Positions 1-11,878 are shown, counted from the first letter of the stretch. The stretch is DNA of 64,000 nt from Stigmatella ashevillena (GCF_028368975.1 NZ_JAQNDM010000001.1:496001-560000); one strand, 5' to 3'. The notes: generated by a model from the letters alone, not told the origin. Translations and numbers: made by a program.

Positions 1-614
1 CCGAGTTCCAGCAGAACCACTACGTGCTGCTGAACCTCGCCGTCGGCGGCAACTGGTACGGAAACCCGAACCCCGCGTCCATCGATCTGCCCCTGGGCGT
101 GAGGAAGACCATGGAGGTGGAGTGGGTGCGCTGGTACCAGCAGGGCAGCACGCCCCCGCCCTCCTCCTCCATCTCCATCACCAACCCCGGCTTCGAGTCC
201 GGCACCAGCGGCTGGACGACCTGGAGCCCCAACGGCACCGGGGCCGCGGCCTTCAGCGAGACGTACAACGGGGGACACGGCGGCGCCTACCACCTGACCC
301 ACTGGACGAGCGGTGGCGCCTTCGAGGCCTGGACGTACCAGGCCCGCTCGGGGCTGGCCTCGGGCAACTACAAGGTCCGCGCGTGGATCCGGAAGTCTGG
401 CACCTATGACTTCGCCCGCCTCCAGGCCAAGACCTGCGCCGATTGCGCTCCGGCGGCCACCCAACTGGGCACGTACGCGGGCTGGACCCTGGTCGAAACG
501 CCGAGCATCTCCGTGACGGGCGGCTACCTGGAGTTCGGCTTCCACACCAAGGCCCCCGGCAGCAACGGAAGCCCCTTCATCCACATGGATGATGTGGAGC
601 TGATCAAGCTCTAA
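1..614 (+). CDS. C-terminal part of a GH16 beta-glucanase with a carbohydrate-binding module (5' end outside window)
   Basis: The frame is open from base 3 to the TAA at 612-614, so only the last 203 or so residues are present. The first residues (NHYVLLNLAVGGNWYGNP) match the closing strand region of glycoside hydrolase family 16 (laminarinase/licheninase) catalytic domains, where the NLAVGG block is typical. After a short Pro/Ser linker near base 150 comes a beta-sandwich module beginning ITNPGFESG and ending FIHMDDVELIKL, the pattern of CBM4/9- or CBM6-like modules. Probably a secreted enzyme cutting beta-1,3/1,4-glucans of fungal or plant material. The catalytic ExDxxE motif would lie upstream of the window. 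Family call is good; substrate is inferred. Confidence 0.85.
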   Translation, partial: EFQQNHYVLLNLAVGGNWYGNPNPASIDLPLGVRKTMEVEWVRWYQQGSTPPPSSSISITNPGFESGTSGWTTWSPNGTGAAAFSETYNGGHGGAYHLTHWTSGGAFEAWTYQARSGLASGNYKVRAWIRKSGTYDFARLQAKTCADCAPAATQLGTYAGWTLVETPSISVTGGYLEFGFHTKAPGSNGSPFIHMDDVELIKL

Positions 615-661
615 GGTGAACACCCCGTAGACACGCGGTGTCATTCTGAGGTGCCAGTGGG

Positions 662-689
662 ATGGGGCGCTGTTAGTTCAGCGCCCCAT
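662..689. promoter_or_regulatory. Perfect 10-bp inverted repeat over the start codon of the oxidoreductase gene
   Basis: Arms 662-671 (ATGGGGCGCT) and 680-689 (AGCGCCCCAT) pair perfectly around an 8-base loop. The right arm contains the first two bases of the ATG at 688, and no clear Shine-Dalgarno stands in front of it. It could be an operator, or an mRNA hairpin that hides the start codon. Confidence 0.5.
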
Positions 690-1716
690 GACCAAGGAAA
701 TCAAAGGGCGTGAAATCCACCTGAAGTCCCGTCCCCAGGGTGAGCCCACCCCTGACAACTTCGAGCTGGTGGAAGTGACCGTCCCCGAGCCCGCCGAGGG
801 CCAGCTTCTGGTGCGCAACCTCTTCATGTCCGTGGACCCGTACATGCGGGGACGGATGAACGACGTGAAGTCCTACGTCCCCCCCTTCAAGCTGGGCGCG
901 GTGCTGGATGGCGGCTCGGTGGGCCAGGTGGTCCGCTCGCGGGCACCGGGCTTCCAGGAGGGAGACTTGGTCACCGCCTCGGGCGGCTGGCGCGAGTACC
1001 ACCTCGCCGAGGCGCGCCAGTTCACGAAGGTGGACCCGGGCGTGGGCTCGCCCTCCGCGTACCTGGGGGTGCTCGGCATGCCAGGAATGACGGCCTACGT
1101 GGGGCTGCTCGATTTCGGCAAGCCCGTGGCGGGCGAGACGGTGTTCGTGTCTGGAGCAGCCGGCGCGGTGGGCGGACTCGTGGGGCAGATCGCCAAGCTC
1201 AAGGGCTGCCGGGTGGTGGGCAGCGCGGGCTCCCCCGAGAAGGTGAAACACCTGCGCGAGGAGCTCGGGTTCGATGACGCCTTCAACTACAAGGACGGCC
1301 CGGTGGCCGAGGCCCTGGCGCGCACCTGCCCCGACGGCATTGACGTCTACTTCGACAACGTGGGCGGCGAGCACCTGGAAGCGTCCCTCGATAAGATGAA
1401 GAACTACGGGCGCATCGTCATGTGTGGCGCCATCTCCCAGTACAACGCCACCGCGCCCGCGCCAGGCCCCCGCAACCTCGCCCTGGTGGTCGGCAAGCGC
1501 CTCACGCTGCAAGGCTTCATCGTCAGCGATCAACGCAACCTCCACCGACGCCCGGACTTCCTGCGTGACGTGGGGGGCTGGCTCCGCGAGAAGAAGGTGA
1601 AGGAGGTGGAGACGGTGGTGGAGGGGCTGGAAAAGGCTCCCGAGGCATTCATCGGCCTGCTGCGCGGCCACAACACCGGGAAGATGGTGGTGAAGCTGGC
1701 CTCCGCACCGGCCTGA
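688..1716 (+). CDS. NADP-dependent medium-chain oxidoreductase (zinc-free MDR; CurA/prostaglandin-reductase type)
   Basis: A 342-residue cytosolic protein of the MDR superfamily that reduces double bonds of alpha,beta-unsaturated ketones or aldehydes with NADPH. The N-terminal block PQGEPTPDNFELVE and the SVDPYMRGRM motif are hallmarks of the leukotriene B4 12-hydroxydehydrogenase/CurA branch. The Rossmann motif SGAAGAVGGLVGQ lies near residues 152-164, and VYFDNVGGEHLE follows the NADPH site. The Cys/His zinc ligands of alcohol dehydrogenases are absent. Length is normal. The ATG at 688 lies in an inverted repeat. The AraC regulator begins 15 bases downstream on the same strand and may control or be co-transcribed with it. 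Physiological substrate unknown. Confidence 0.92.
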   Translation: MTKEIKGREIHLKSRPQGEPTPDNFELVEVTVPEPAEGQLLVRNLFMSVDPYMRGRMNDVKSYVPPFKLGAVLDGGSVGQVVRSRAPGFQEGDLVTASGGWREYHLAEARQFTKVDPGVGSPSAYLGVLGMPGMTAYVGLLDFGKPVAGETVFVSGAAGAVGGLVGQIAKLKGCRVVGSAGSPEKVKHLREELGFDDAFNYKDGPVAEALARTCPDGIDVYFDNVGGEHLEASLDKMKNYGRIVMCGAISQYNATAPAPGPRNLALVVGKRLTLQGFIVSDQRNLHRRPDFLRDVGGWLREKKVKEVETVVEGLEKAPEAFIGLLRGHNTGKMVVKLASAPA

Positions 1717-1730
1717 GCCTGGGGCGAGCC

Positions 1731-2570
1731 GTGCCCAGACCGCTGGTGGACGTGGATGCCTCCGCGGCGTCCTCCTTCTGTCTCGCCGATGAGATGCCGC
1801 CCCTGGCGACGGGCTGGCATGCCCACCGCCGACACCAGCTGCTCTATGCGGCCCAGGGGGCCCTGCACCTGGAAGTGGATCGCGCGCAGTGGCTCCTGCC
1901 CCCCCAGCGAGCCGCCTGGCTTCGGGGGGGCACGCCCCACCGGGTGCGCTCCAACCACCCGGTGAGGCTGTGCACGGTGTACCTGGAGCCTTCACTCGTG
2001 CCCATGCCTCCCCAGGAGGAGTGCTGCGTCTTCCTTCTGCCCCCCCTGGCCCGGGAGATGCTCGTCTACTCCGCGCGCTGGGGCCCCGAGCGCGCTCCGG
2101 ACGACGCCGTGGCGGAGAGCTTCTTCCAGACCCTGGCGCACCTGTTGGCCGAGTGGTCCTCCCAGGGCCAGCGCTGGCGGTTGCCCCGCGCTCGCACGCC
2201 CGAGTTGGAGAAGGCGATGGCCTATACCCTGGCCCACCTCGAGGGCCCGCTCTCCTTCGAGGGCGCGGCGCGGGCCGCGGGGCTCTCTGGCCGGACCCTC
2301 GCGCGGCGCTTCGACGCGGAGGCCCAGACCACCTGGCGCCGCTTTCTCCATGACGCCCGCATGCTGCGCGCCATGGAGTTGCTCGCCCAGAACGGCGCCC
2401 GCGTCACCCAGACCGCCCACGACGTGGGCTTCGAGAGCCTCGCCGCCTTTACGCACGCCTTCCATGCCTTCTCGGGAGAGCGGCCCCGCGATTTCCGGCA
2501 ACGCGTGGCACACGGGACCGCCCTCCCCGCTCCCCCCCTTCGCCCCACTCGCCCCAAGCGAGCAGATTGA
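1731..2570 (+). CDS. AraC-family transcriptional regulator
   Basis: A 279-residue DNA-binding protein with GTG start at 1731 (GGGGCGA just upstream). The N-terminal half is a cupin-like sensor: HAHRRHQLLYAAQGALHLEV and the later GTPHRVRSN are typical of AraC arm/cupin domains that bind a small ligand. The C-terminal ~100 residues carry the two helix-turn-helix motifs, with AARAAGLSGRTLARRF as the first and the canonical VGFESLAAFTHAFHAFSGERPRDFR as the second. It sits 15 bases after the oxidoreductase gene on the same strand, suggesting an operon in which it responds to a substrate or product of that enzyme (inference). The tail after the HTH is Pro-rich and probably disordered. Confidence 0.93.
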   Translation: MPRPLVDVDASAASSFCLADEMPPLATGWHAHRRHQLLYAAQGALHLEVDRAQWLLPPQRAAWLRGGTPHRVRSNHPVRLCTVYLEPSLVPMPPQEECCVFLLPPLAREMLVYSARWGPERAPDDAVAESFFQTLAHLLAEWSSQGQRWRLPRARTPELEKAMAYTLAHLEGPLSFEGAARAAGLSGRTLARRFDAEAQTTWRRFLHDARMLRAMELLAQNGARVTQTAHDVGFESLAAFTHAFHAFSGERPRDFRQRVAHGTALPAPPLRPTRPKRAD

Positions 2571-2826
2571 CCAGGCCGTGAGGAAGTCCCCTGGAAGGGG
2601 ATGTTTACCGAGGCCTGAGCGGAGCGAACGTTGCCGCAAGCGGTCATGGCGCGCTTTCGTGGATGAGCCAGCGATTTGTTCCCAGCGGCCACCCGAAATC
2701 CAGCCCGGGTCCATTTCTTCACTTTCGTGACCCGAAAATCAGGTTATTCGCCTCTATTCCCACAACCCTGCAAGGCACTGAAACCACTGCCTACGGGACA
2801 CCCGCTGCACCTGAGAGGACACACCC
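2571..2826. other. Intergenic region before the chitinase gene
   Basis: 256 bases with no convincing gene. It is locally richer in A/T near 2720-2780, where the chitinase promoter probably lies, and ends with GAGAGGA seven bases before the TTG start. No consensus sigma-54 site was seen. Confidence 0.4.
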
Positions 2827-4260
2827 TTGGCCCGCTTTGTAACCCCCTTCAGACACCTGGCCTTTGGAGCTGCTTTCCTGAGCGCGCTGTCGGCGTGCTC
2901 CGGCTCCGTGGACACCGCCGATGAGACGCCTCCGGCCACGCATGAGCAGTCCGCGCTCGCCACCAAGGTGGTCGGCTATTTCCCCAGCTGGAATGGCGAC
3001 GTGAATGCCATTCAGTACGACAAGCTTTCCCACATCAACTACGCCTTCATCGTTCCCACTGCCCAAGGCGGTCTCACCGGGCCGGGCAGCGGCGACAGCC
3101 GGCTCCGCTCGCTGGTCACGGCAGCGCATGCCCGGGGCGTCAAGGTCTCCATCGCGGTGGGCGGGTGGAATGACGGCAATGACTCTGGCTTCGAGCAGCT
3201 GGCCGCCAATGCCAGCACGCGCACGGCCTTCGTCAACAACCTGGTGAACTACGTGAACCAGGCCGGGCTGGACGGCGTGGACATCGACTGGGAGTACCCG
3301 GATCCGGGCACGTCGGCCAACAACTTCGCGGCCCTGATGCGCGAGCTGTCCACGGCGATGCACAGCCGCGGCAAGCTGCTCACCGCCGCCGTGGTCGCCA
3401 ATGGCTACACGGGCGGTGGCGTCCCCACGGCGACCTTCGCCGACGTGGACTTCCTGAACATCATGGCCTACGACGGTGGCCAGCCGCACTCGACGTACAC
3501 CTACGCCGTCCAGTCCCTGGACTACTGGCTCGGCCGCGGTCTCCCCAAGGAGAAGGCCGTGCTGGGCGTTCCGTTCTACGGCCGCTCGCCTTCCACCTAC
3601 GAGGGTTACCGGTCCCTGGTCGCCCGGGACTCGCAGGCGCCCTACAAGGACAACGTCGGCAACGTCTATTACAACGGCATCGCCACCATCCAGTCGAAGA
3701 CCACGCTCGGCATGCAGCGGGGCGGCGGCGTGATGATCTGGGACCTCTCGGATGACGCCACCGGCAGCGCCTCGCTGCTGACCGCCATCTACCAGAAGGC
3801 GCAAGGCGGGGGCACGCCCCCGGTGACGGGCAACCTGCTCGCCAACGCCGGCTTCGAGAATGGCAACCTGTCGAGCTGGAACTCCGAGTGGCACAACGCC
3901 GCGCTGGCCCACAAGGTCGACACGGATACCGTCTACGCGGGCGGCTACAAGCTCACCCACTACGCGTCCGCCGCCTACCAGCAGGTGACGGGCCAGACGA
4001 CGGCCCTGGCCAACGGCACCTACCGCGCCAGCGTCTGGGCCCGCTCCGGCGGCGGCCAGGTGGCCCTGCGTCTGTACGCCAAGAGCTTCGGCGCGGGTGA
4101 GGTGACGGCGGAGATCGGCTCCGGCGCCGTCACCGGCTGGACCCAATACACCATCAGCAACATCCAGGTGACGAACGGCAACATCGAGGTGGGCGTCTAC
4201 AGCAACGCCAATGCCCAGAACTGGGCCGCCTTCGACCAGTTCGAGCTCGTCAAGCAGTAA
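2827..4260 (+). CDS. Secreted GH18 chitinase lipoprotein with C-terminal carbohydrate-binding module
   Basis: 477 residues from a TTG start chosen because GAGAGGA lies just upstream and it gives a proper lipoprotein signal peptide ending LSAC (lipid-modified Cys24). The GH18 TIM barrel covers about residues 45-330; DGVDIDWEYP supplies the DxxDxDxE motif (Asp149, Asp152, Asp154, Glu156 as acid/base), and IAVGGWNDG is the SxGG-type strand. A Gly/Thr/Pro linker leads to a ~142-residue CBM (3832-4257). It hydrolyses chitin or related beta-1,4-GlcNAc polymers at the cell surface or outside. The GH30 gene follows and carries almost the same CBM, so the two enzymes probably act on the same target, such as fungal wall (inference). 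Confidence 0.93.
   Translation: MARFVTPFRHLAFGAAFLSALSACSGSVDTADETPPATHEQSALATKVVGYFPSWNGDVNAIQYDKLSHINYAFIVPTAQGGLTGPGSGDSRLRSLVTAAHARGVKVSIAVGGWNDGNDSGFEQLAANASTRTAFVNNLVNYVNQAGLDGVDIDWEYPDPGTSANNFAALMRELSTAMHSRGKLLTAAVVANGYTGGGVPTATFADVDFLNIMAYDGGQPHSTYTYAVQSLDYWLGRGLPKEKAVLGVPFYGRSPSTYEGYRSLVARDSQAPYKDNVGNVYYNGIATIQSKTTLGMQRGGGVMIWDLSDDATGSASLLTAIYQKAQGGGTPPVTGNLLANAGFENGNLSSWNSEWHNAALAHKVDTDTVYAGGYKLTHYASAAYQQVTGQTTALANGTYRASVWARSGGGQVALRLYAKSFGAGEVTAEIGSGAVTGWTQYTISNIQVTNGNIEVGVYSNANAQNWAAFDQFELVKQ
3832..4257 (+). repeat. Carbohydrate-binding module copy 1 (in the chitinase)
   Basis: This 426-base segment encodes a 142-residue beta-sandwich module. It aligns without a gap to 5838-6263 in the next gene; by eye about 116 of 142 residues are identical. 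Confidence 0.9.
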
Positions 4261-4370
4261 GCAAGCAGTAAGCCCTGGGCCCCCGGTGCTCCTCCAGGGC
4301 ACCGGGAGGCCTCGTGGGCCGAAGCCCCGTGAGCGCATCAGTCCTATCGAGCCGACAACGAGATCAAGAC

Positions 4371-6266
4371 ATGAATTCTCTGACGACATGGAAGCGCCGG
4401 GTGGCTTCGGCCCTGGCCTGTGGAACCCTCACCGCGGGAATGGCCGCCTCGGCCGCCCCCACCTCGCAGGTCATCTGGAGTTCCGAGAAGAACCCGGGCA
4501 ACGGCAGCTGGTTCAGCGGCCCCTCGTCCATTCCCTATGCATTGAGCCAGCAGCCGAACATCGCCCTGACGAGCCCCACCTCCACGTCGGCCACGACGCT
4601 CGCGGTGGATCCCTCGGTGCAATACCAGACGATGCTGGGCATCGGCACCTCGCTGGAAGAGTCGACGATCTACAACCTCTCGCGCATGTCTCTGGCGAAG
4701 CGGACGGAGGCGTTGAAGAAGCTGTTGGATCCGTCCACTGGCGCGGGCATCAACCTGCTGCGCATCACCTTCGGCACGTCTGACTTCACCGCGCGGCAAT
4801 TCTATACATACGACGATCGCCCGGCGGGACAGACGGACCCCAACCTCACCTACTTTTCGATTCAGAAGGACATCGACTACAACATCATCTCCACGATCAA
4901 GCAGGCGCTGGCGATCAACCCCAACCTGAAGATCTTCGCGAGCCCATGGAGCCCGCCCGCGTGGATGAAGGACAATGGCAGCCTGATTGGCGGAAAGCTG
5001 CTGACGCAGTACATCCCCAACCTGGCGGTGTATTACCGCAAGGCGATTCAGGCGTATCAGTCGCAGGGCATTCCCATCTACGCGCTGACCGTCCAGAACG
5101 AGCCCCTGTACACGGCGCCGGACTACCCCAGTGCCTCGGTGAGCCCGGCCCAATCCAAGCAGCTCATCCTCGCCCTGAAGAACGAGCTGAACGCCAACGG
5201 CCTGAGCACCCGCATCTGGGCGTTTGATCACAACTTCGACTCAGCCTGGTCCTACGTCCCTACCCTTCTCGATGACGCCACCTCGAACGCGGCGGTGGAT
5301 GGCGTGGCCTTCCACGACTACGCGGGCGAGCCCAGCATCATGACGGAGGTGCGCAACGCCTACCCGAACAAGAACATCCTGATGACGGAGCGCGCGGTGT
5401 GGGGCACGGCCGGAGCGGACCGGATGGCGCAGTACTTCCGCAACTGGGCGGCGGGCTACAACTCCTGGGTGACGATGCTGGACAGCAACATCCAGCCGGA
5501 GAAGTGGACCGGTACCCCGGGCCCGACCATGCTCATCCAGAGCGCTTCCGCGTACGACACGTACTGGGCGCTGCCGGAGTACTACCTGATTGCCCAGTAC
5601 TCCAAGTACGTGAAGGCGGGCGCCAAGCGCATCTCCAGCAGCTACGGCTCGTCCGGCACCGTGACGAACGTGTCCTTCCTCAACCCGGACAACACCGTCG
5701 TGTCCGTCGTCATCAACCAGACCGCCGCGAGCCAGCGGTTCAAGCTGTCCAGCGATGGGTGGGAGCTGCTCGCCACGCTGCCGGCAAAGACGGTGGGCAC
5801 ATACACCTGGACGCGCGAGACCGGCCCCACGCCGCAGAACCTGCTCACCGACCCGGGCTTCGAGAATGGGAGCCTGGCGAGTTGGAACTCCGAGTGGCAC
5901 AACGTCGCGCTGGCCCACAAGGTGGACACGGACACCGTCTACACGGGCAACTACAAGCTCACCCATTACTGGTCTGCGGCCTACCAGCAGTTGACAGGCC
6001 AGACCAAGAGCGTGGCCAACGGCACCTACCGCGCCAGCGCCTGGGTCCGCTCCGGCGGCGGCCAGCGCGCGCTGCGCCTGTACGCCAAGAACCACGGCGG
6101 GGCCGAAGTGACGGCGGAGATCGGCTCCGGCGCTGTCACCGGCTGGACCCAGTACAGCATCAACAACATCCAGGTGACGACCGGCACCATCGAAGTGGGC
6201 GTCTACAGCGACGGCAACGCTCAAAACTGGGCGGCGTTCGACCAGTTCGAGCTCGTCAAGCAGTGA
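4371..6266 (+). CDS. Secreted GH30 glycoside hydrolase with C-terminal carbohydrate-binding module
   Basis: 631 residues from ATG 4371; the upstream in-frame GTG at 4314 would only place 19 unlikely residues before the signal peptide (MNSLTTWKRR then a hydrophobic stretch ending ASA). The catalytic domain is GH30 (glucosylceramidase/beta-1,6-glucanase): QTMLGIGTSLEES near the N-terminus, acid/base Glu244 in VQNEP and nucleophile Glu340 in LMTERAVWG, followed by the family's C-terminal beta-domain (SFLNPDNTVVSVVINQT). The last 142 residues are a CBM nearly identical to that of the chitinase. A secreted endo-beta-1,6-glucanase working with the chitinase on fungal walls is plausible, but the bond specificity cannot be read from sequence alone. 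Confidence 0.92.
   Translation: MNSLTTWKRRVASALACGTLTAGMAASAAPTSQVIWSSEKNPGNGSWFSGPSSIPYALSQQPNIALTSPTSTSATTLAVDPSVQYQTMLGIGTSLEESTIYNLSRMSLAKRTEALKKLLDPSTGAGINLLRITFGTSDFTARQFYTYDDRPAGQTDPNLTYFSIQKDIDYNIISTIKQALAINPNLKIFASPWSPPAWMKDNGSLIGGKLLTQYIPNLAVYYRKAIQAYQSQGIPIYALTVQNEPLYTAPDYPSASVSPAQSKQLILALKNELNANGLSTRIWAFDHNFDSAWSYVPTLLDDATSNAAVDGVAFHDYAGEPSIMTEVRNAYPNKNILMTERAVWGTAGADRMAQYFRNWAAGYNSWVTMLDSNIQPEKWTGTPGPTMLIQSASAYDTYWALPEYYLIAQYSKYVKAGAKRISSSYGSSGTVTNVSFLNPDNTVVSVVINQTAASQRFKLSSDGWELLATLPAKTVGTYTWTRETGPTPQNLLTDPGFENGSLASWNSEWHNVALAHKVDTDTVYTGNYKLTHYWSAAYQQLTGQTKSVANGTYRASAWVRSGGGQRALRLYAKNHGGAEVTAEIGSGAVTGWTQYSINNIQVTTGTIEVGVYSDGNAQNWAAFDQFELVKQ
5838..6263 (+). repeat. Carbohydrate-binding module copy 2 (in the GH30 enzyme)
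   Basis: Same length and reading frame as 3832-4257. The first 30 or so residues (GFENG, SWNSEWHN, ALAHKVDTDTVY) and the last 20 are almost unchanged, while the catalytic domains upstream are unrelated, so the module spread by itself. Confidence 0.9.
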
Positions 6267-6324
6267 GCCGGGGCCCGCCGGTGCCTCGCGTGGGCACCGG
6301 CGGCCGGTGCTTCCCGCAGGCTGC

Positions 6325-7707
6325 CTACGCAGGCACCGGAACGGAGCCTTCGGGCGCAGAGGCCGTGGGCCTGGTGCTCCCAGGCGCCTCGTGCGCAGCG
6401 GCCACCACGGCGGTCTCGCCCACCGTCTCCCCGTGCTGGCTGAGATCCAGTCCCTCTTCCTCCTGATACTGAGAGACCCGCAGCGGGACGATGAGATCCA
6501 CCAGCTTGTAGAGGAGGTAGGAGCCCACGAAGGAGAAGCCGGTGACGATGACCAGCGCCAGCAGGTGCATCAGGAAGGTCTCCGTCTTCCCGGTAATGAG
6601 GCCCACGTCCTTGGCCAGCACGCCCGTGAGCACCATGCCCACCGCGCCCCCCAGACCGTGGCAGGGGAACACATCGAGGGTGTCGTCCAGGGCCGTGCGG
6701 CTCTTGAAGTGCGCCGCGGCGTTGCTGATCCCGCTGGCCACCAGGCCCACGAGGATGCTCTGGCCCACGGTGATGAAGCCGGCCGCGGGCGTCACGGCCA
6801 CCAAGCCCACCACCGCGCCCACGCAGGCGCCCATGGCGTTCGGCTTGCGGCCGCGCATCCAGTCAAAGGCCATCCACCCGAGCATGGCAGCCGCGGAGGC
6901 GGTGTTGGTGGTAGCAAACGCCTGCGTGGCCAGCGACGAGGCCGAGAGCGCTGAGCCGGCATTGAAGCCAAACCAACCGAACCACAGCATGCCCGTGCCC
7001 AGCAGAACGAGCGGAAGATTGGCGGGCGTGTGGGCGGCGTTGTCCACATGCGCCTTGCGGCGTCCCAGCACCATGGCCCCGGCCAGCGCCGCGAAGCCCG
7101 CGGACATGTGCACCACCGTACCGCCCGCGAAGTCGAGCACGCCCCACTTGCGCAGGAAGCCCTCCGGGTGCCACGTCCAGTGCGCCAGCGGCGCGTAGAT
7201 GAAGAGGCTGAAGAGCACCATGAAGATGACGTACGCCTTGAAGCGCACGCGCTCGGCGAACGCGCCGGTGATGAGTGCCGGGGTGATGATGGCGAACTTC
7301 ATCTGGAACAGCGCGAAGAGCATCAGCGGGATGGTGGGCGCCAGATCCGGGTGCGTCTCCCCGCCCACGCCGCTGAACATGAAGAAGGTCCGCGGATCTC
7401 CGATGAGGCCGTGGAAGCTATCGCCGAAGCTCAGGCTGAAGCCCACCGCCACCCAGAGCAGGCTGATGACGGCCATGGCCATGTAGCTTTGCAGCAGCGT
7501 GGACACGACGTTCTTCAGCCGCACCATGCCGCCGTAGAAGAACGACAGTCCTGGCGTCATCAACAAGACCAGCGCCGTGGCGGTCAAAATCCATGCCGTA
7601 TCGGCTGCGCTGACGGGTCCTCCCTGCTTCACCTGGGCCGCGGGCGTCACGAAGACCCCCAGCAGCGCCAGGACAGCAAGGACCGCTACTGCCCACCCCT
7701 TCTTCAT
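6325..7707 (-). CDS. amt: Ammonium transporter (Amt/MEP/Rh family)
   Basis: 460 residues; the ATG at 7707 follows GGGGAG and starts the signal peptide MKKGWAVAVLAVLALLGVF, whereas the upstream in-frame extension is not hydrophobic. Amt family motifs are clear: DTAWILTATALVLLMTPGLSFFYGG, DFAGGTVVHMSAG (periplasmic ammonium site and pore His), WFGWFGFNAGSAL, and FPCHGLGGAVGMVLTG with the second pore His. About eleven membrane helices are expected after signal cleavage, with a polar tail. It imports ammonium across the inner membrane. No glnK/glnB gene follows, which is unusual because amt is often paired with it. The upstream region holds repeats resembling a site before glnA. Confidence 0.95.
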   Translation of the reverse strand: MKKGWAVAVLAVLALLGVFVTPAAQVKQGGPVSAADTAWILTATALVLLMTPGLSFFYGGMVRLKNVVSTLLQSYMAMAVISLLWVAVGFSLSFGDSFHGLIGDPRTFFMFSGVGGETHPDLAPTIPLMLFALFQMKFAIITPALITGAFAERVRFKAYVIFMVLFSLFIYAPLAHWTWHPEGFLRKWGVLDFAGGTVVHMSAGFAALAGAMVLGRRKAHVDNAAHTPANLPLVLLGTGMLWFGWFGFNAGSALSASSLATQAFATTNTASAAAMLGWMAFDWMRGRKPNAMGACVGAVVGLVAVTPAAGFITVGQSILVGLVASGISNAAAHFKSRTALDDTLDVFPCHGLGGAVGMVLTGVLAKDVGLITGKTETFLMHLLALVIVTGFSFVGSYLLYKLVDLIVPLRVSQYQEEEGLDLSQHGETVGETAVVAAAHEAPGSTRPTASAPEGSVPVPA

Positions 7708-7755
7708 GGCATCTCCCCTGCAGAGACCAACGCAGTGCATCGTGCATGCGGGATG

Positions 7756-7843
7756 CCTAAATTTCAAGTCCTTGTGCACTAAAGGACTGCCCACAAGGCT
7801 AAATATAGCGCCAACTAGCCTAAATTTCCTCCTTGTGGGCAGT
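7756..7843 (-). promoter_or_regulatory. Repeated operator-like motifs upstream of amt
   Basis: Read on the minus strand, two direct copies of a motif (about TGCNCACAAGGA, a short spacer, then GAAATTTAGG) occupy 7756-7779 and 7818-7841. A perfect 13-bp inverted repeat joins 7786-7798 (ACTGCCCACAAGG) to 7831-7843 (CCTTGTGGGCAGT). The left arm is followed by CTAAATATAG, so it looks like a third, inverted copy. A related element lies upstream of glnA. This suggests a nitrogen-responsive regulator binding several sites. Confidence 0.5.
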
Positions 7844-7845
7844 GC

Positions 7846-11091
<3,246 letters not shown>

Positions 11092-11211
11092 CGGGCGCCC
11101 CCCATACCAACCTCCACCCGCACATGCACGTGGGGATTGAAGTCGCCCGCTCACCTACCCTCGTCCGGCGGCGCACAGCTCTGATAGAACCCCCGGCATT
11201 CTGGAGGCTCC

Positions 11212-11865
11212 ATGCGTCGCCGGTCCCTGGCCCTGCTTCTGTTCGTCGCGCTCCCTGCCCTCGCCCAGGCACCCGCCCCGGAGGCGGCGTCCCCCTCCGA
11301 GCCCGCGCCCCCAGTGGCCGCTCCCCCCCCTGCCCCGGTCCCCACGGCTCCGGCTCCCACGGCTCCTCCTCCCACCCCCGCCCCCGCGGTTCCCGCTCCA
11401 GCCCCTGCTGCCCCCCGGCCCTCTCCCGCCGCCCCCGCGCCCAGCCAGCCTCCCCAGGAGCCCGCAGCGGACGAGCAGGCCCTCCGCAACCGGGTGAAAT
11501 CGGAAGCCCGCGCAATCTTCGAGAACCTCCTGTTGGGGGATGTCCGGAGCTTCGCGGATGAGGTGCTCTACCCCTTTCAGCTCGAGGACAAACGCTACGG
11601 CACCGCGGACGAGCTGGTGGCTGCCTGGGTGAAGCAGCTCCGGCAGAAGCGCACGGATCTCGTCACCCTCTACGGCATCGAGGTGCTCTCCCTGGCCGAG
11701 ATGGAGAAGAAGTACGGCAAAGCCCCGGCACGGTTGGGGCTTGGGGCGCTGAAGGAGGCAGACCTCTACGCGGCCGTGGCCAACCTCTCCGGCCACCCAG
11801 CGGTCCTGCTGTTCCGGGCCCCTCGCGGGGAGCCCCTGCCGCACGCCTTCGCCTACACCGACTGA
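11212..11865 (+). CDS. Secreted Pro/Ala-rich protein with a small C-terminal domain, unknown function
   Basis: 217 residues. Residues 1-19 (MRRRSLALLLFVALPALAQ) form a signal peptide ending ALAQ; about residues 20-85 are an extremely Pro/Ala-rich linker that could span the periplasm; the remaining ~130 residues form a globular domain (NRVKSEARAIFENLLLGDVR, then FQLEDKRY) that resembles NTF2-like or SnoaL-fold proteins in its helix-then-strands pattern, which is only an impression. It is divergent from carB and converges on coaD with a 13-base gap, so it is probably a single-gene unit. No recognisable catalytic motif. Confidence 0.7.
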   Translation: MRRRSLALLLFVALPALAQAPAPEAASPSEPAPPVAAPPPAPVPTAPAPTAPPPTPAPAVPAPAPAAPRPSPAAPAPSQPPQEPAADEQALRNRVKSEARAIFENLLLGDVRSFADEVLYPFQLEDKRYGTADELVAAWVKQLRQKRTDLVTLYGIEVLSLAEMEKKYGKAPARLGLGALKEADLYAAVANLSGHPAVLLFRAPRGEPLPHAFAYTD

Positions 11866-11878
11866 AGCGCGTTGCGCC

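Noticed and set aside
7708..7845. A sigma-54 promoter before amt (TTGGCGCTATATTTAGC on the minus strand)
   Set aside because: The GG to GC distance is one base too long for sigma-54, and the -12 element is poor.
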